Shown piece after piece: positions 36,733 to 48,300 of a DNA stretch of 64,000 nt. Position numbers and translations under genes: made by a program. Where the stretch lies: the NCBI GenBank assembly GCA_004794785.1, contig SJOL01005599.1, positions 1 to 64,000 of the forward strand, written 5' to 3'. The DNA is from Opisthorchis felineus. Its lineage: Eukaryota > Platyhelminthes > Trematoda > Opisthorchiida > Opisthorchiidae. Numbering within the stretch: the stretch's first letter is position 1; each line of letters begins with the position of its first letter. Below the pieces are notes generated by a model. That model worked only from the letters and a program-made list of their open reading frames with translations. It did not search any database and had not been told where the DNA came from.

Positions 36733-38473
36733 AACAATCTATACAAAGGTAACCGCGGCCTACTCCTGAACGCCGAGCAGTATTGGAAACAGGTGCTATC
36801 AGCTCCAAAACACGTAGATAGCCGGCTAAGTCGCGCAATAGTACCATCCGATTGGAGCTCGATCGAGCCAATTACAGGAGAGGAAGTCGGTCGTACGATT
36901 CGTTTAATGAGAAATTCGTCCCCAGGCCTGGACAAGCTCACGCCCAGGATGCTCCGCCGGTTCAATGCTAACGCGCTTGCTGGGTATTTCAACTTACTCT
37001 TATTACCTGGGGGTTGTCCCCCACACCTGTGTCGTGCCAGTATTACTCCAGTTCCGAAGGTCCCAAATCCGACTTCACCGGATCAACTGAGACCGATCTC
37101 CGTGTCATTCATTCTTGTCCGATGCTTTCATAAGGTGTTTGCTGATCAATGGGGACATAGATTGAAACTGTCCTCACTCCAGTTTGCATTTCTACATCGA
37201 GACGGTTGTTTGAAAGCTACATCGCTGTTACATGCCCCGCTTCGTCACTCTTCAGCGACTGCTTCTAACCTCAGCTTGGCGTTTGTAGATATNCTCGAAA
37301 GCGTTTGATTCGGTTTCGCATGACACAATCGTCAGATCTGCCAAGGCGTTTGGAGCACCGTCACCTCTAGTTCGATACATCGCACAGTCCTATGAGAATG
37401 CTGTAGCAGTTTTCCCCAATTCCGAGGTCCACTGCCACAGAGGTGTGAGGCAAGGAGATCCACTCTCCCCATTATTGTTCATCATGGCAATGGATGAGGT
37501 TCTTGGATTGTCGATGCCGCAACTGGGATATCAGTTCCATGACACCCTAGTAGATGGTTTTGCCTTCGCTGACGACTGGGTCGTGTGTGCAGAAAGTCAG
37601 GCTCGCCTTAAAGAGAAGCTTGAAGCTGCTGCGGTCGAGTTGGGAAGAGCTGGTATGAAGATAAACGCCCGAAAGACGAAAGCGATGGTGATTTGTGGGG
37701 ACAGGAAACATCGGGCGACAGCAGTCTCAGTCGAACCATTTTGCTTCGCCGAGGAACTCATCACTCCTCTGGGTCCGACAGACACCGTAACATATTTGGG
37801 CATTCCCTTTACATTCAAGGGGAAAGGGGTCTTCAACCACCGACAGCATCTGCTCAAACTGCTCGATGAGGTGACGCGTGCCCCGTTGAAGCCGCATCAA
37901 AGAATGGAGATCACGAGGAACTACCTGATACCGAGGCTGACATATTCGCTCGTGCTCGGCCAAGTCCACCGTAACACGCTCAAAAGGTTGGACAACTACA
38001 TCAGGCAATCTATTCGTGACTGGCTACGTCTACCGAAGGACACCCCGATCAGCTACATCCACGCCGGTAAACAACATGGGGGACTTGGTATCCCAAGTCT
38101 GAGTACAACAATCCCGATGCAGTGGAGAGCGCGTATGGATAAGCTCCTTTCTACCCAGTTCCGAGTACTACGCAATGTGGCCAACGATTCCGCATTTGGC
38201 AAGATTCTTCGCGATCTCAGCCTTCCAGTCCGAGTCAATGGTGCATGCGTAAACACCAAGGAAGAGGTGGTGGCTGCTTGGGGTGATAGTCTGCACAACC
38301 GCGTTGACGGCCGCGGTTTACGAGAGTTGGTTGCTTCGCCCCTTTCGAATCGATGGCTTGTATTTCCAGAACGAGTGTTTCATCGGATATTTATCCGCGG
38401 TATCCAGCTCCCTGCGTACTTGCGACACATTTATGCGTGGCACATGGCGTTGAGTGCACATCCTTGCCATTGA
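36733..38473 (+). pseudogene. R2 reverse transcriptase and thumb
   Basis: RT blocks in order: NSSPGLDKLTPRML (about 36910), LRPISVSFILVRCFHKVFA (about 37086), QFAFLHRDGCLKATSLLH (about 37180), motif A LAFVD..SKAFDSVSHDT at 37275-37326 broken by the ambiguous base, motif B GVRQGDPLSPLLF (about 37442-37480), motif C FAFADDWVVCAES (37557-37595), motif D KTKAMVI and motif E VTYLGIPF. The thumb has RDWLRLPKDTPISYIHAGKQ then HGGLGIPSLS, characteristic of R2. Catalytic Asp residues are present in motifs A and C. The frame closes at 38471-38473 where the family continues, so this copy makes no complete enzyme. Confidence 0.85.
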
Positions 38474-38525
38474 ATCTCACAACAGACCCAGTATGACCGA
38501 CAGTTTGTGCCTGATGTGCGAGTCT
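38474..38525 (+). pseudogene. R2 Cys-cluster remnant, end of homology
   Basis: In a third frame the sequence gives RPSMTDSLCLMCES before a stop. The C-x2-C pair sits where the R2 CCHC cluster begins, just after RGIQLPAYLRH. The following His and Cys cannot be placed confidently, and no endonuclease catalytic block is found further right. This marks the right edge of recognisable R2. Confidence 0.5.
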
Positions 38526-38529
38526 TGAC

Positions 38530-41510
38530 TGTGCTAGCCCTTACCGCACCTTGAAGAGCATTCAGCATTGTTTGTCCTTTCTTCGGCTGTTGATCTTTAC
38601 ATGCGTGTTTCCATGCCAAAATTTTTACGTACGTTGGGATCCATCTTATCTGACTGGAACTGTTGGTGGCATGACTTCGGAAGAGACGTTTCTCTCCTTT
38701 ACCTCATATTCTTCTATAACCCTTTCACATTCATCGCTTGCATTTACTTTTTATGTCTGTGAACATGCTCTACAAAAATGAACGATGATAAATTTACGAA
38801 ATTTAACCTAAAAACCCATTCCTTCAGGGTGTTGGGAACATTATTAGGTCATGGACAACCAATGGCGTGATCTCATACGATAGATGGCTTGCAGGAGAGG
38901 TCAGATTTGTCTATTTTATTTGTGGTATATTTTTGAAAGAATTACAGCATTTTTAGAGTACAATATGATAGTGATGAGGCAGTTGTGCGCTACTCTGGAT
39001 AAAGCCTGAATAAAAAGGCCCCTCTTGGGAAAGCATTCACTATTGGTGTACACGTCAAAGGACCAACAAAATAGACATCTTGCACGAGGATGGCCTTCAC
39101 TGTATAAAACATTGGTTGTCATCGAGGAATAGTCTAGAGCTGCTTTTGGTATAATCACTTACGAAACCCCGACTGAAACTCCTAAATTTAGACTACCGCC
39201 CAAGGTCTTCTCAAAGACTGCATTTCGGTTTCAACTATTAAAACGGACTGTGGGCTAAGCATTCATCTAGATAGCCTAAGTGATGCAGTCGTCCCCCTAT
39301 GGGCAGATCAACTTTAGTGGTGATAACCTAGAAGCTGCAAAATTTGCTGATTCCCTTTGTGCGGTCTCTTCACAGGGAAGATCATTCAGGAGACATGGAT
39401 ACAAGATGGCAGAAAAGGGATCAGCACTCACATTTTTTTGCTGAACTCAGAGAATGGGGGCTACTGGTGAGGTGTTGTGTACTACAGAGATAGTTGACGG
39501 AACAACCAAGCAAGAAAACATGCATTGTTCTATCTAAATCGTGCAGTAAACTGCTTGCTTTTTAATTGGCCTTATCTAGAGAAGACAATCGAAATTGTGG
39601 GTGCAAACTGTCAGAGACTCCTCGTTTAATTCTACAATATTGCCTGGAAGCCTGAAAACTAAGGTTGGGTCGAGTAATTTTCCATTGCGTAGTGATACGA
39701 TTTTGAAAGCAGCTCCGAGCCCCTCAGACTCTCCGTCGGGCAAACGATCCGTGAACAACAGGTTAGTCATTATTTCTAACTTCTGAATTATTATTTAATG
39801 TCACGGACTAGGTAATCGTCAGGTCGGAAAGTGCTTTAAATTTTTCTGGAAAATAGACGGTCGATGCACCCGATCAACCTGCCGTCCAAAGAACGCTAAA
39901 GTACCTTTCTCGATTCAGGCCAACCAAACTGAATAAATGTGGCTTTCCGACGACGCAAGATCAACAAATTTGCGAGAATAATCCTACAAAACGGTGAGTC
40001 AAAGCCATTCCACTCTAAATTTGTAATGTGTACCCGTTACTAACCAGGAAATTGCCATGGCGTTGGCTACCTTAACTCTCTTGTTTAAAATTATGGCTTT
40101 TGCTGGAAATTGTTTATAGTCGTGAGACTCTCGGGCGGCTCCTGCAGTGGAAAGAAGCATGCAAAATTCAGATTTACGTCAGTCTTTGTGTGACTTTTTT
40201 GCTGACAGACGTAATTAGAGAACCGAACGCATTCACTGTGTTCCCAGTCATTTGATCCATTTTGATCAATAACCTACTTTTATGTTCACCGTTTACGACG
40301 TCATCTGCAATTTTGCAAGGAAAGAAAGCACAAATTTTGACTTAGAATTTGTCCAGGCTTAAGATTTGTACACCTAGTTGTCCTGTATTGGCTGAAATCT
40401 ATGCTGATTTATTTTATCGTCTGATGTTGACAAGGGTACACAGGCAGCCTGACCGAGCGAGTGTGTCGGTGGTTCAAGTTGCTGACATATAATGAGCATT
40501 GTTCAACCTGTCATTATCAGATATTGCGCTTAAGATTATATAATAATAAAAGGGCAGCCAGATGTGCCAGAGCCAAGAGTCTTGGATACCTGAAACTGTT
40601 CCCAAAATTGAACGATAACCTAAACAAAAATTCCTGTTTTCCTGAATACGCAGCAAAAAACTGGTAGCAGAGACATTAAGTGGCCGGAACCTGACCGTGT
40701 TGGTGGTTGACTAAATCCTTGAGAAGACAATTTGAGGAGCATCCATTCCATACCCCACAACTTAACGTCGTAACAGAATGAATTGCCGAAAAGCATGGGC
40801 TTTTCTAACCAATTATTACATTTCCAAATACAATAGTCCGTTTTATATGGACAGTGATGAAGTTGTATAACGATATTTATCCTACGGTATGCTCAGTGTA
40901 ATCACACTGTATTGCAGCACGGCTAGAGCAGTTAGTTACACTTCTCAAACTTGGAAATGCTGTTAAAAGTTTTGAACCAAGCAGGGACGCTTGTGAAGTT
41001 GAAAAGATTCACAAATAAGTCACACAGAGCTTTGACCCAAACTTTCGCTTCTGACTAAAATGATATGTACTTTGCACAAGCGTTGCATTTTCTGATGGTA
41101 ATCATTTTCGTGATCGACACAGGCGGCAAAGTAAGAAGCTGGTCACTGTATTTCAGATCTTTTATGGCGAGATCTAAAGTGAGATAATTTTGGCCTTTCA
41201 CTCTGTTGCAATTGCGAAAGAGGTTTTCGAATAGTTTTTTACCATCGGTAGAAGATCTCTATTCTCAACAAGGAACGTTAATTCAACTAAGCCTATTTTA
41301 ACTATCCTCCATTCGTGGACTTCGATTGGGGGTCTTTGAGACAAAAATTGTTGTTTCACTAGAACACCGTCAACATATTAAGTCAGACAAGAACAGTGAA
41401 TAAGAATGAATTCATGGGAGAATGGAGCTTCACTGACAAAGGGATGAACGAACACACTAGGATCGGTTCCCTATATAAAACAGTGAACAGGATCATTAAA
41501 CTAAGCAGTA
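38530..41510. other. No supported gene
   Basis: No feature can be defended. A frame at 39595-39760 (TVRDSSFNSTILPGSL ... SGKRSVNNR) ends at CAG/GTTAGT, a possible donor, and is preceded by a pyrimidine-rich AG. It could be an internal exon, but it is open on both strands and matches nothing that I recognise. Confidence 0.45.
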
Positions 41511-41519
41511 TGGAGAATA

Positions 41520-43520
41520 AAAGAAAAATAAACAGACCTAAAATTGAAAGACAAATTGTCTGAAGTACAACATAAGACTCCCGAAAACAGGCGGAAAGAA
41601 GGCCAGCAAATCATTGAAACAAACTTGAAGTATAGGGACAGCGGTCGTTGGTTAGTTCGCTGCGCTAGGTTATTTGGTTGCAAACGTCTCGCCACCAGTC
41701 GAGGTGGGTGCGTTGTGAGCGGAAGTGCGTTGAGATTGGCAGTGCGTGGTTGTCGCGCGTACCTAGATTGATCTGGGTCTTTCCTACCCAGATGGGCCTT
41801 GATCAGCCATTGACTTTTCAGCTGAGTCATTCTATGGGTTTACTGGCTGACCTGTCTTCCGATGTGCTGGTTGCCCCGAGACTTGACTTCTCTGGTTCTC
41901 CCTCCGTGACGTTTATTCGTTTACTCCCACAGTGAGTTCTGTTTCTTCTTCCGTTGGTTTGATGGCCAAAGCTGACTCAGTGCCACCAGTGAGTTGGCGG
42001 TCTCTCGTTTGTAAAGGTGCGCAGAAAAGGTCGATTTTGCCCACAATCTGCCTGGTCGATTGATGGAAATAGAACTTTGACGTCAAACGAGTTCATAATA
42101 GCTCATCTTCCATCCTGACGTGGCGGAGATCTTTTGAGAAATCTTTCAGCACTACTCACTGAATATTTTGATTCGGGAGTCAGGTGATTCAATCTCACCC
42201 ATAAGTCTTTTGCTGGCATACATGCAGAAGTACCTGGTAGTGAAACAATAGGTCTGCGTGGGGCTCGCCGTCTACATACTTTCTGAAGTCCATAGAGTTG
42301 CGATATTCCTATCGTCGGCTCTTATTCCCCATTGTTACTGACTGTTATCTTGTGTGTTGCTTATAGTTTTCTGAGTGTGGTGTTGATTAGGCTGAACGGT
42401 ATGGAGGGGGGTCTTGATGGACGGGTAGACATATGGTCATGTAATTTAATAGTTGTTTAGCCTTCTCGGTGTAGATCGGCCTATCCATAACGGTTGTAAT
42501 TCGTCCTTTATCTGCTGGTTGCATTATAAGAGATTCATCTTTTTTTGTATATTCTTGAGTGCATCTTGCTCTTGCTTTGACATTATATTTCTTGCGATTA
42601 CCGACACAGTGGCCTGCCCAACTTGCTGCTGAGCCTCTTTAGAAATGTTCGAAGTTGGCCAGGTAATTTTTATGGGATGCGTCCTTGGCATTGAATTTGA
42701 ACGCCTTAATGAAAAGATCCTGTTCCTTGGAACTCACGGGACGTCCAGATAAGTTTCTAGTCCAAACTGTCATGGATTGTTAGTTTAGCGCCCTTGGTGA
42801 CTTTGTTCAATTTAGCTTCTAATGCCAACGTGCGTCTTGCTCCACCAAACTGAGCACCACCGATTTCCGCTCGCATAGTGACGAGGTGTTCTCAAGCAAA
42901 TGGACAGGTATGGTGAACAGTTCACAGTTTACCCGATTGATAACCATGTAAGACAAACAAAGCAAAAATACTTGGACGTCACTCAAGGTGACTGGCCAAA
43001 AAAAAAGACAGTTTGTCCGCATTTTCTTTGATTATTTGGTGGTTTCCGCTGCGATGTTGTTGGTATCTTCCACATTGCATAGACTCTTTCCGTAACTTTG
43101 ATTCCTGTTCTGATTGACTCACTCACGAGTTTTGTTGCGCTGAAGTCCGTCTTCCTTTATTTTACTTAAGTACTCAAGTTTACAATAGTAGTACTTATAC
43201 TTTTATCTGCTCATAACCGGTCCTTTCTCAATCTGCTTTGCGCTGTGATCTCACGTTTATGGGTTTGGCTGGCTAGCTGCACGTGCCTCTTTTCTTTATG
43301 GAGGTGGATATTTGTGTTTGACCAGTTAGTCAAATGCTCTTCTGATCTTACTCTTTAATGTATGGGTTGGGGACGGATTTTCGTCAGAACGATTTGTCTG
43401 TTGAATTCAGACTCCCTTACCTCTTTTATTCTTCTTTGGAGTTTCTCTTTCGACTTCCTGTGTAATTTTAGACTTTCTGCATACTCTTTAATTGATTCGT
43501 TGAGTGATATTGAATACAGC
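41520..43520 (-). mobile_element. Penelope-like element fragment 3: N-terminal region and RT blocks
   Basis: Read leftward on the minus strand. A Lys/Arg-rich helical segment (about 43500-43370: YAESLKLHRKSKEKLQRRIK) suits the PLE N-terminal part. NLSGRPVSSKEQDLFIKAF then KFNAKDASHKNYLANFE (42755-42645) matches the PLE block NLSxRPLxxxExxLLxxGxxF. QPADKGRITTVMDRPIYTEK (42521-42460) matches the PADKGxxxVVMDxxxY block. LYGLQKVCRRRAPRRPIVSL (42297-42238) matches YGLPKxHKxGxPLRPIVS. RT motif A is NSFDVKVLFPSI (about 42093-42058), with the catalytic Asp at 42084-42082. FAGLLSACFRESYVVLQ near 41600-41555 may be the post-A helix. Stops and frame changes interrupt it. Motifs B-E and the GIY-YIG domain are missing, so this copy is 3'-truncated. 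Confidence 0.8.
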
Positions 43521-43524
43521 TTTT

Positions 43525-45190
43525 GATGTGGTTCTTAGTAGAGTACAACGCTTCCATAAATTTAAGTTTGTTCTCTGTTCCTGCTTGCAATAGTATGTAA
43601 TGTTGCTGCGAATGTTGTTCCCGTCAAACTCCATCTTAATTCGTGGGGGCGTGTGAGAAGTAATGGTGTCTTTTGACAACAATTTTGTGTTCACGCGGTC
43701 TGGTGGCAGATTTCTTTTAGGTTCCTTAGCAGACTGATTACCCGCTGCAGGGTACTCCTCTGATAATAGCATTAACATGGCTATCCGTGACAAAGCATGA
43801 AATTGAACACCGTGCCTCTGTTTTTGATGATGTACCCCAATTTTGAAGGGTAATTTTCGAGTTTTGCGCGCAAATCAACACTTATCTCGTTAGCAACTGA
43901 ACAGTAGCCTAATATTTTGTTTCAAAATTTTGCTGTCTTGAAACAATCTGGATTGTCGAATGATGTTTAAAGCATTTGAATTTCCATCCGATTAGTGATT
44001 TTAAGTGTATATTTTGAGTGTTGTAATGGCTTGTATCCACAAGCTTGGAATGTGACTAAAAATTCATTCTCTTCCGCAAAGTTAACAAGTCTCACAGGTT
44101 GTGACAGATGTAATCCAGTTATATTCCGGGGGAGGGAGGGGTAAATCAGTGATAAGACTGTTAAGGAAACTAATAAAAGCCCGGGTCCTACTACCCATTA
44201 GAAGAAAATATTTACTCGACTGTTTGACAGCTCTACCGAGAAACCCGGTGAATAGCTGAGAAAGACTAAATCCAGATTGCTCTGCCTGATCAGTTATTAA
44301 TGACTAATTTTTGGCTATCATTATTGAATCACACTTTTGAGTTTGTTTTACCCTCATTCGTCATCACCAGTGCAAAAATTGTATACAGCAGCCCAAAAAG
44401 TGAAAAAGTACTAAAAGAAAACTTCACATTCCTGACGAGTTCGATCTTACCTTATTGAGCTTCAAGCATCATTTCACCTTATGCACTGGCGTTTGCGTAT
44501 TTTGCTAGCTATTACCAATGATTTTGTGCAGCAAAAACGTTTCTTCGCTTCGGTTTGGTACGGCATTTTTCAAGACTATCTAGAAACTTTGGTCGCTCGA
44601 ACAACGTTGTGATTCAGCTTTAATCAGTCACGTGACTTGTATCGGAAGTCTTTGGAAAGCTACATCCGCAAGCTTTCTTCTGTCAATCAAAACATTTCCT
44701 GACCACTGAGACTGCTACTCAGTTTATGGTTTTCTTAAACGGTTAATTCGGGATAGAACTCAAAGAGTATGAAGGGTTTATTCTTGATTACAAATCTTAA
44801 TCTTGCAAACCCATCTCGGCGTCAGCAGATGGTTGAGTGATTACGCCAGACGTTATTATTGTCTGACGAACACCACCTCTGAATAAAAGAAGTTTTTATT
44901 GAGTTTTCTGGAAATTATCGACAGCTGAACAAGAATATAGTAAATCGGAATGGTAAAGGTGGACGATCATATTTAATTTGTTATTTACAGTCTAGGGAAC
45001 GATCTTGTATTTGGAAAGCAATTATGGGGTTCCATGTCCAACAATTTTGGTGTAGCTAACTGAAGTGACCGTGATCTGATGATGTCGTACCTATTTACGT
45101 AGCGCCCTGTGACAGCACAGTTTCTTTGGTATGGCACTGCAGAACAAATTCGTGAAGGTGGCATGCTGTGCGCTTGCGTCAAGGATGGTT
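43525..45190. other. No supported gene
   Basis: A minus-strand frame (43793-43488) adjoins the N-terminal end of PLE fragment 3 on the same strand and is rich in Lys, Arg and Asn. It could belong to that element but has no diagnostic motif. The remainder shows nothing. Confidence 0.45.
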
Positions 45191-45191
45191 C

Positions 45192-45202
45192 TGAAGTGTG
45201 AT
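45192..45202 (+). repeat. Target-site duplication, left copy
   Basis: TGAAGTGTGAT repeats exactly at 45376-45386 on the other side of the SINE. Confidence 0.8.
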
Positions 45203-45375
45203 GGGGCGAGAAGTCTCAGTGGATAGAGCGCGAATTTATTGACCGGAATGTCCGCAGTTCAAACCTGACATCTACATCTCGACTTCTCCTGTCTAGGCTT
45301 GGGCAACCTGGCAGTATCTCAGCCCTTCTGGTGGCATCGCAGCTAGGCACCGAAAGGGTGTTACAGCTGTAGGAT
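45203..45375 (+). mobile_element. tRNA-derived SINE, copy 2, with target-site duplication
   Basis: Same family as 17711-17894. An A-box-like region, TCTCAGTGGATAGAGCG (45214-45230), is followed by a degenerate B box AGTTCAAACCT, then 'cttgggcaacctggcagtat', 'ttctggtggcat', 'ctaggcacc' and 'ttacagctg'. The copy is framed by an exact 11-base duplication, TGAAGTGTGAT, at 45192-45202 and 45376-45386. This fixes both ends and shows that it arrived by target-primed insertion. Length is about 173 bases. No hammerhead is present, so it is distinct from the Sm-alpha-like SINE. Confidence 0.85.
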
Positions 45376-45386
45376 TGAAGTGTGAT
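45376..45386 (+). repeat. Target-site duplication, right copy
   Basis: Exact copy of 45192-45202, directly after the SINE end. Confidence 0.8.
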
Positions 45387-45389
45387 ATC

Positions 45390-48300
45390 GGTTGCACCAG
45401 AGTCAACTTTATGGGGAAATCCGGCGTTGCGCCTAAAAAGTGACACCGTCCTGTCAGTTTCTTGCTACACTGAAGGTCCTGGATATGTTTCTGAGTACCC
45501 AGTATTTCAGAATACATGCAGTTTAACTATGCACACGTTTTGGTCGTGGAAGAGACTCTTGCCTTCTTTAGTGCGCAGGGCTTCCCAGATATTCTGATTT
45601 GATGGCCGTTGATCAAGTGGGGGTTGATCCATTTACCGAGTTTGGCAACTGGCTGGCGCGCATTTCAACACCAGACGAAGAAACATCGTTAGTGCGTAAA
45701 ACTCACCAACAGCTATTTTACCCAGACGAGCTACCACGAGCTACCACGAGCTACCACGAGCTACCCACTGTTTAGAGGCATTGCCAATATTTTGGTCTGA
45801 GGAGAAGAAAAGGCGTATATTGGTCCCAAACTATTTTCAGCCTATTGCCACCTATTATATTCAGAGTCTTCCATAACATGGAGTCAGCTATAGCAACACA
45901 TACCCTGATACCAAAAAGAATCCCTCTAAAATGGACCGGATACATAGTATATTAGCAGACAGTGTTAACGAATGAGACCACTGCTAGTCAGTCAATTCTG
46001 GCTAGCGGTGCTCTATTTGCCTTGTTTGAAAGAGACTCTAACACAAACGATTGGATGGGAATTTTTATGGCTACCCAGTGGAGGGATTAAACAGATGAGA
46101 GATCGCGATATGGCATTGATGCATTAAAATGTTACACTAATCTAGGAATTAACTTTTTTTGATCACCTGGCTGACCAGCCCGCCCTATGTGAACTACAAT
46201 CAAAACCCGTAAAACACCATGGTTTCAAATGCCTTCAGACCTTAACTCACAAAGTGTTGCTGGTCTGGCCATGTGGCAATCAACATTTAATCGGGATAAT
46301 ATGTAATAATAAAGCACATTCATTGGTAAAGATCCTGTGAAAAGCCGCTCAGAAGGCATTCAAATAAACGCCCTCACCAGGGCTGCTCAATTGGATGAAA
46401 GTTTAGATTATTCTGTTTACTTTCTGCAATTAGCTTTTTAAAGTCACCATGTAACGGTGAGTCTAGTTTGAACGACAACTACTGATGAAACCGTATTGCA
46501 CAGCAATGATTAGGAGTGATAATGTAGTGGAAAACGTAGACTGATTAGTACACATTTATGACGGGAAATCTAGTGCTTTTTTGTCATTAAGGCTAGTCAA
46601 ATACTAGTACATCCTTTGATATAGCAACACCAAAGAGTTTAGGACTACAAACCCAGTGAACTTACTTAAGTCATATTGTTGCGTAGAAAACAGTAAACTG
46701 TCAATTCGACTTTTACATCTCTAAGATCAAAACAGCCTTGAAAAATGTGCTATAACTGAATCACAATTTGTTTTCTTTTATATTTTTTTCTCTTTCCGAA
46801 TAGCACCAAAAACGTGTTAAGCCTTATCTCTGGTACCCTAAAAGCTACTCATTTTATTTTGGTTTGTTCAGAAAGTTTAGGTAAAGCACTTTCAGTTGTA
46901 GACAGTCAGACAGTGAGCCCTTACTAACATTCTTGTACCTTTTTGAGTAAGCTTAGTTGTGTGCTTCAAGTAGACCATATTATCTGGGTTAAAATATACA
47001 CACGCGCGACAGCCAACGCAAACATGGATTTTCTGCTTAGCGGATGGTGGGTTTGGGCATTAGGTTTAGCGAATGCAGCGATCTGGTGTTAAGATGTTTA
47101 AAGTTACTATTGAGCACGAGACTGCGTCAACACTGCTCTTATCTGAACAGTCCTATTACTTGCCCGTTAATTTACAGCACACATGGAACTGATCAACACA
47201 GCCAGAACTATTATGAGGTTGTAAACGAGCTACATACCAAAACAAACAGGGAAGCCAATTCCAGTATCTCTTTTCCCCCATGTACGCAACAATGGTTAGC
47301 ATCTGTTAGGCAGCGCAAAAATTCTATGTTATTCTTAGTGGCAACCAAATAAGAAATTGGCTGTAGTCGAGACCATTTTTGCCATTTGATTTCTGCAGAG
47401 GTCAGATAACGTCGTAACGCCTTGAAGACTACATATTACAGAAAAAAGCTCAACGCTTCTCCGGCGGTAACGTGGGATATTTAACTCACACATTTGTCAA
47501 AGGGTGCGTTCTGTCTATGAAAAAATGATGACACAAATTTTTACAAGCAAAGAATGAAATTTGGTTTCCTAATTAATTTGATGAACGCTGCACTGTGTCC
47601 GTCATCGAGGGAATAGAGCACAGATTAAATCAAACTGTCAATCCGTTCCCCCATTGCTGTTTCGATCAAATATTTTCCCCTCTAAATGCGTAGAAAGATC
47701 TGTCCGTTACTCTTATCATTCATTTCTCCAACAAAGAGTATGGCGTTAGACAAGCCCTCAACTGTGGGATAAATTGGAAGATTTGTGAACCCGCAAAAAT
47801 AAATTTCCCCAAAATCTGAGTGATTTATAGTGGTAGACAGATCTTTATAGCGTAATTATCAACCATAATGCACGTTGATGATTTTATTTGCACAATGCGC
47901 TTAGTAGAATAACTACAGCTACATTGTGCCGAATCAAGTTTTATGCTGCATACTAAGCTTTGACGCTGATGTAGACCGGAGGGAATAGGATTGGCCGGAA
48001 AACGTGCAAAAATCTGTCTGAAGCCATTAGTCGGCCCAAATACGAGTGAGCGCAGGCATCAGTTGCTTATCTATAATACAGCTGCCGGCATGACCCATCG
48101 GTTTTCCTAGGTTACAGATATCAGAAAATCACACAGTATAGTGCCATGCAAATTTTACCAAGAGCCAGGATTTGGCACACATTTAGGGAACCAGTGAGTA
48201 AACTGGCGTTATTCAACCAACCATAGGTTAACGATATCATTTTGACATCTGACAGGTAGTGATTGGAAAAAATAAACCTATCTTGGTTCTAGTCATTTAT

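Larger units (their letters stand above)
35734..38525 (+). mobile_element. R2-clade non-LTR retrotransposon, 5'-complete, 3'-truncated, inactive
   Basis: Order of parts: HDV-like ribozyme (35734-35811), short leader, C2H2 zinc fingers, Myb-like segment, reverse transcriptase with thumb, and the start of a Cys cluster where homology ends at about 38525. R2-type elements normally continue with a CCHC motif and a restriction-like endonuclease, which are absent here. The coding frame shifts three times (about 36190, 37293 and 38474) and has in-frame stops at 36499, 36730 and 38523. The G+C content is clearly above the surroundings, so it is a younger arrival than most neighbours. Because the ribozyme marks the natural 5' end, the left boundary is unusually well defined; the right boundary is where recognisable protein stops. 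Confidence 0.85.

Noticed and set aside
39595..39760. Possible internal exon with AG and GTTAGT borders
   Set aside because: Open on both strands, donor not strong, and no partner exon found; mentioned only in the stretch note.
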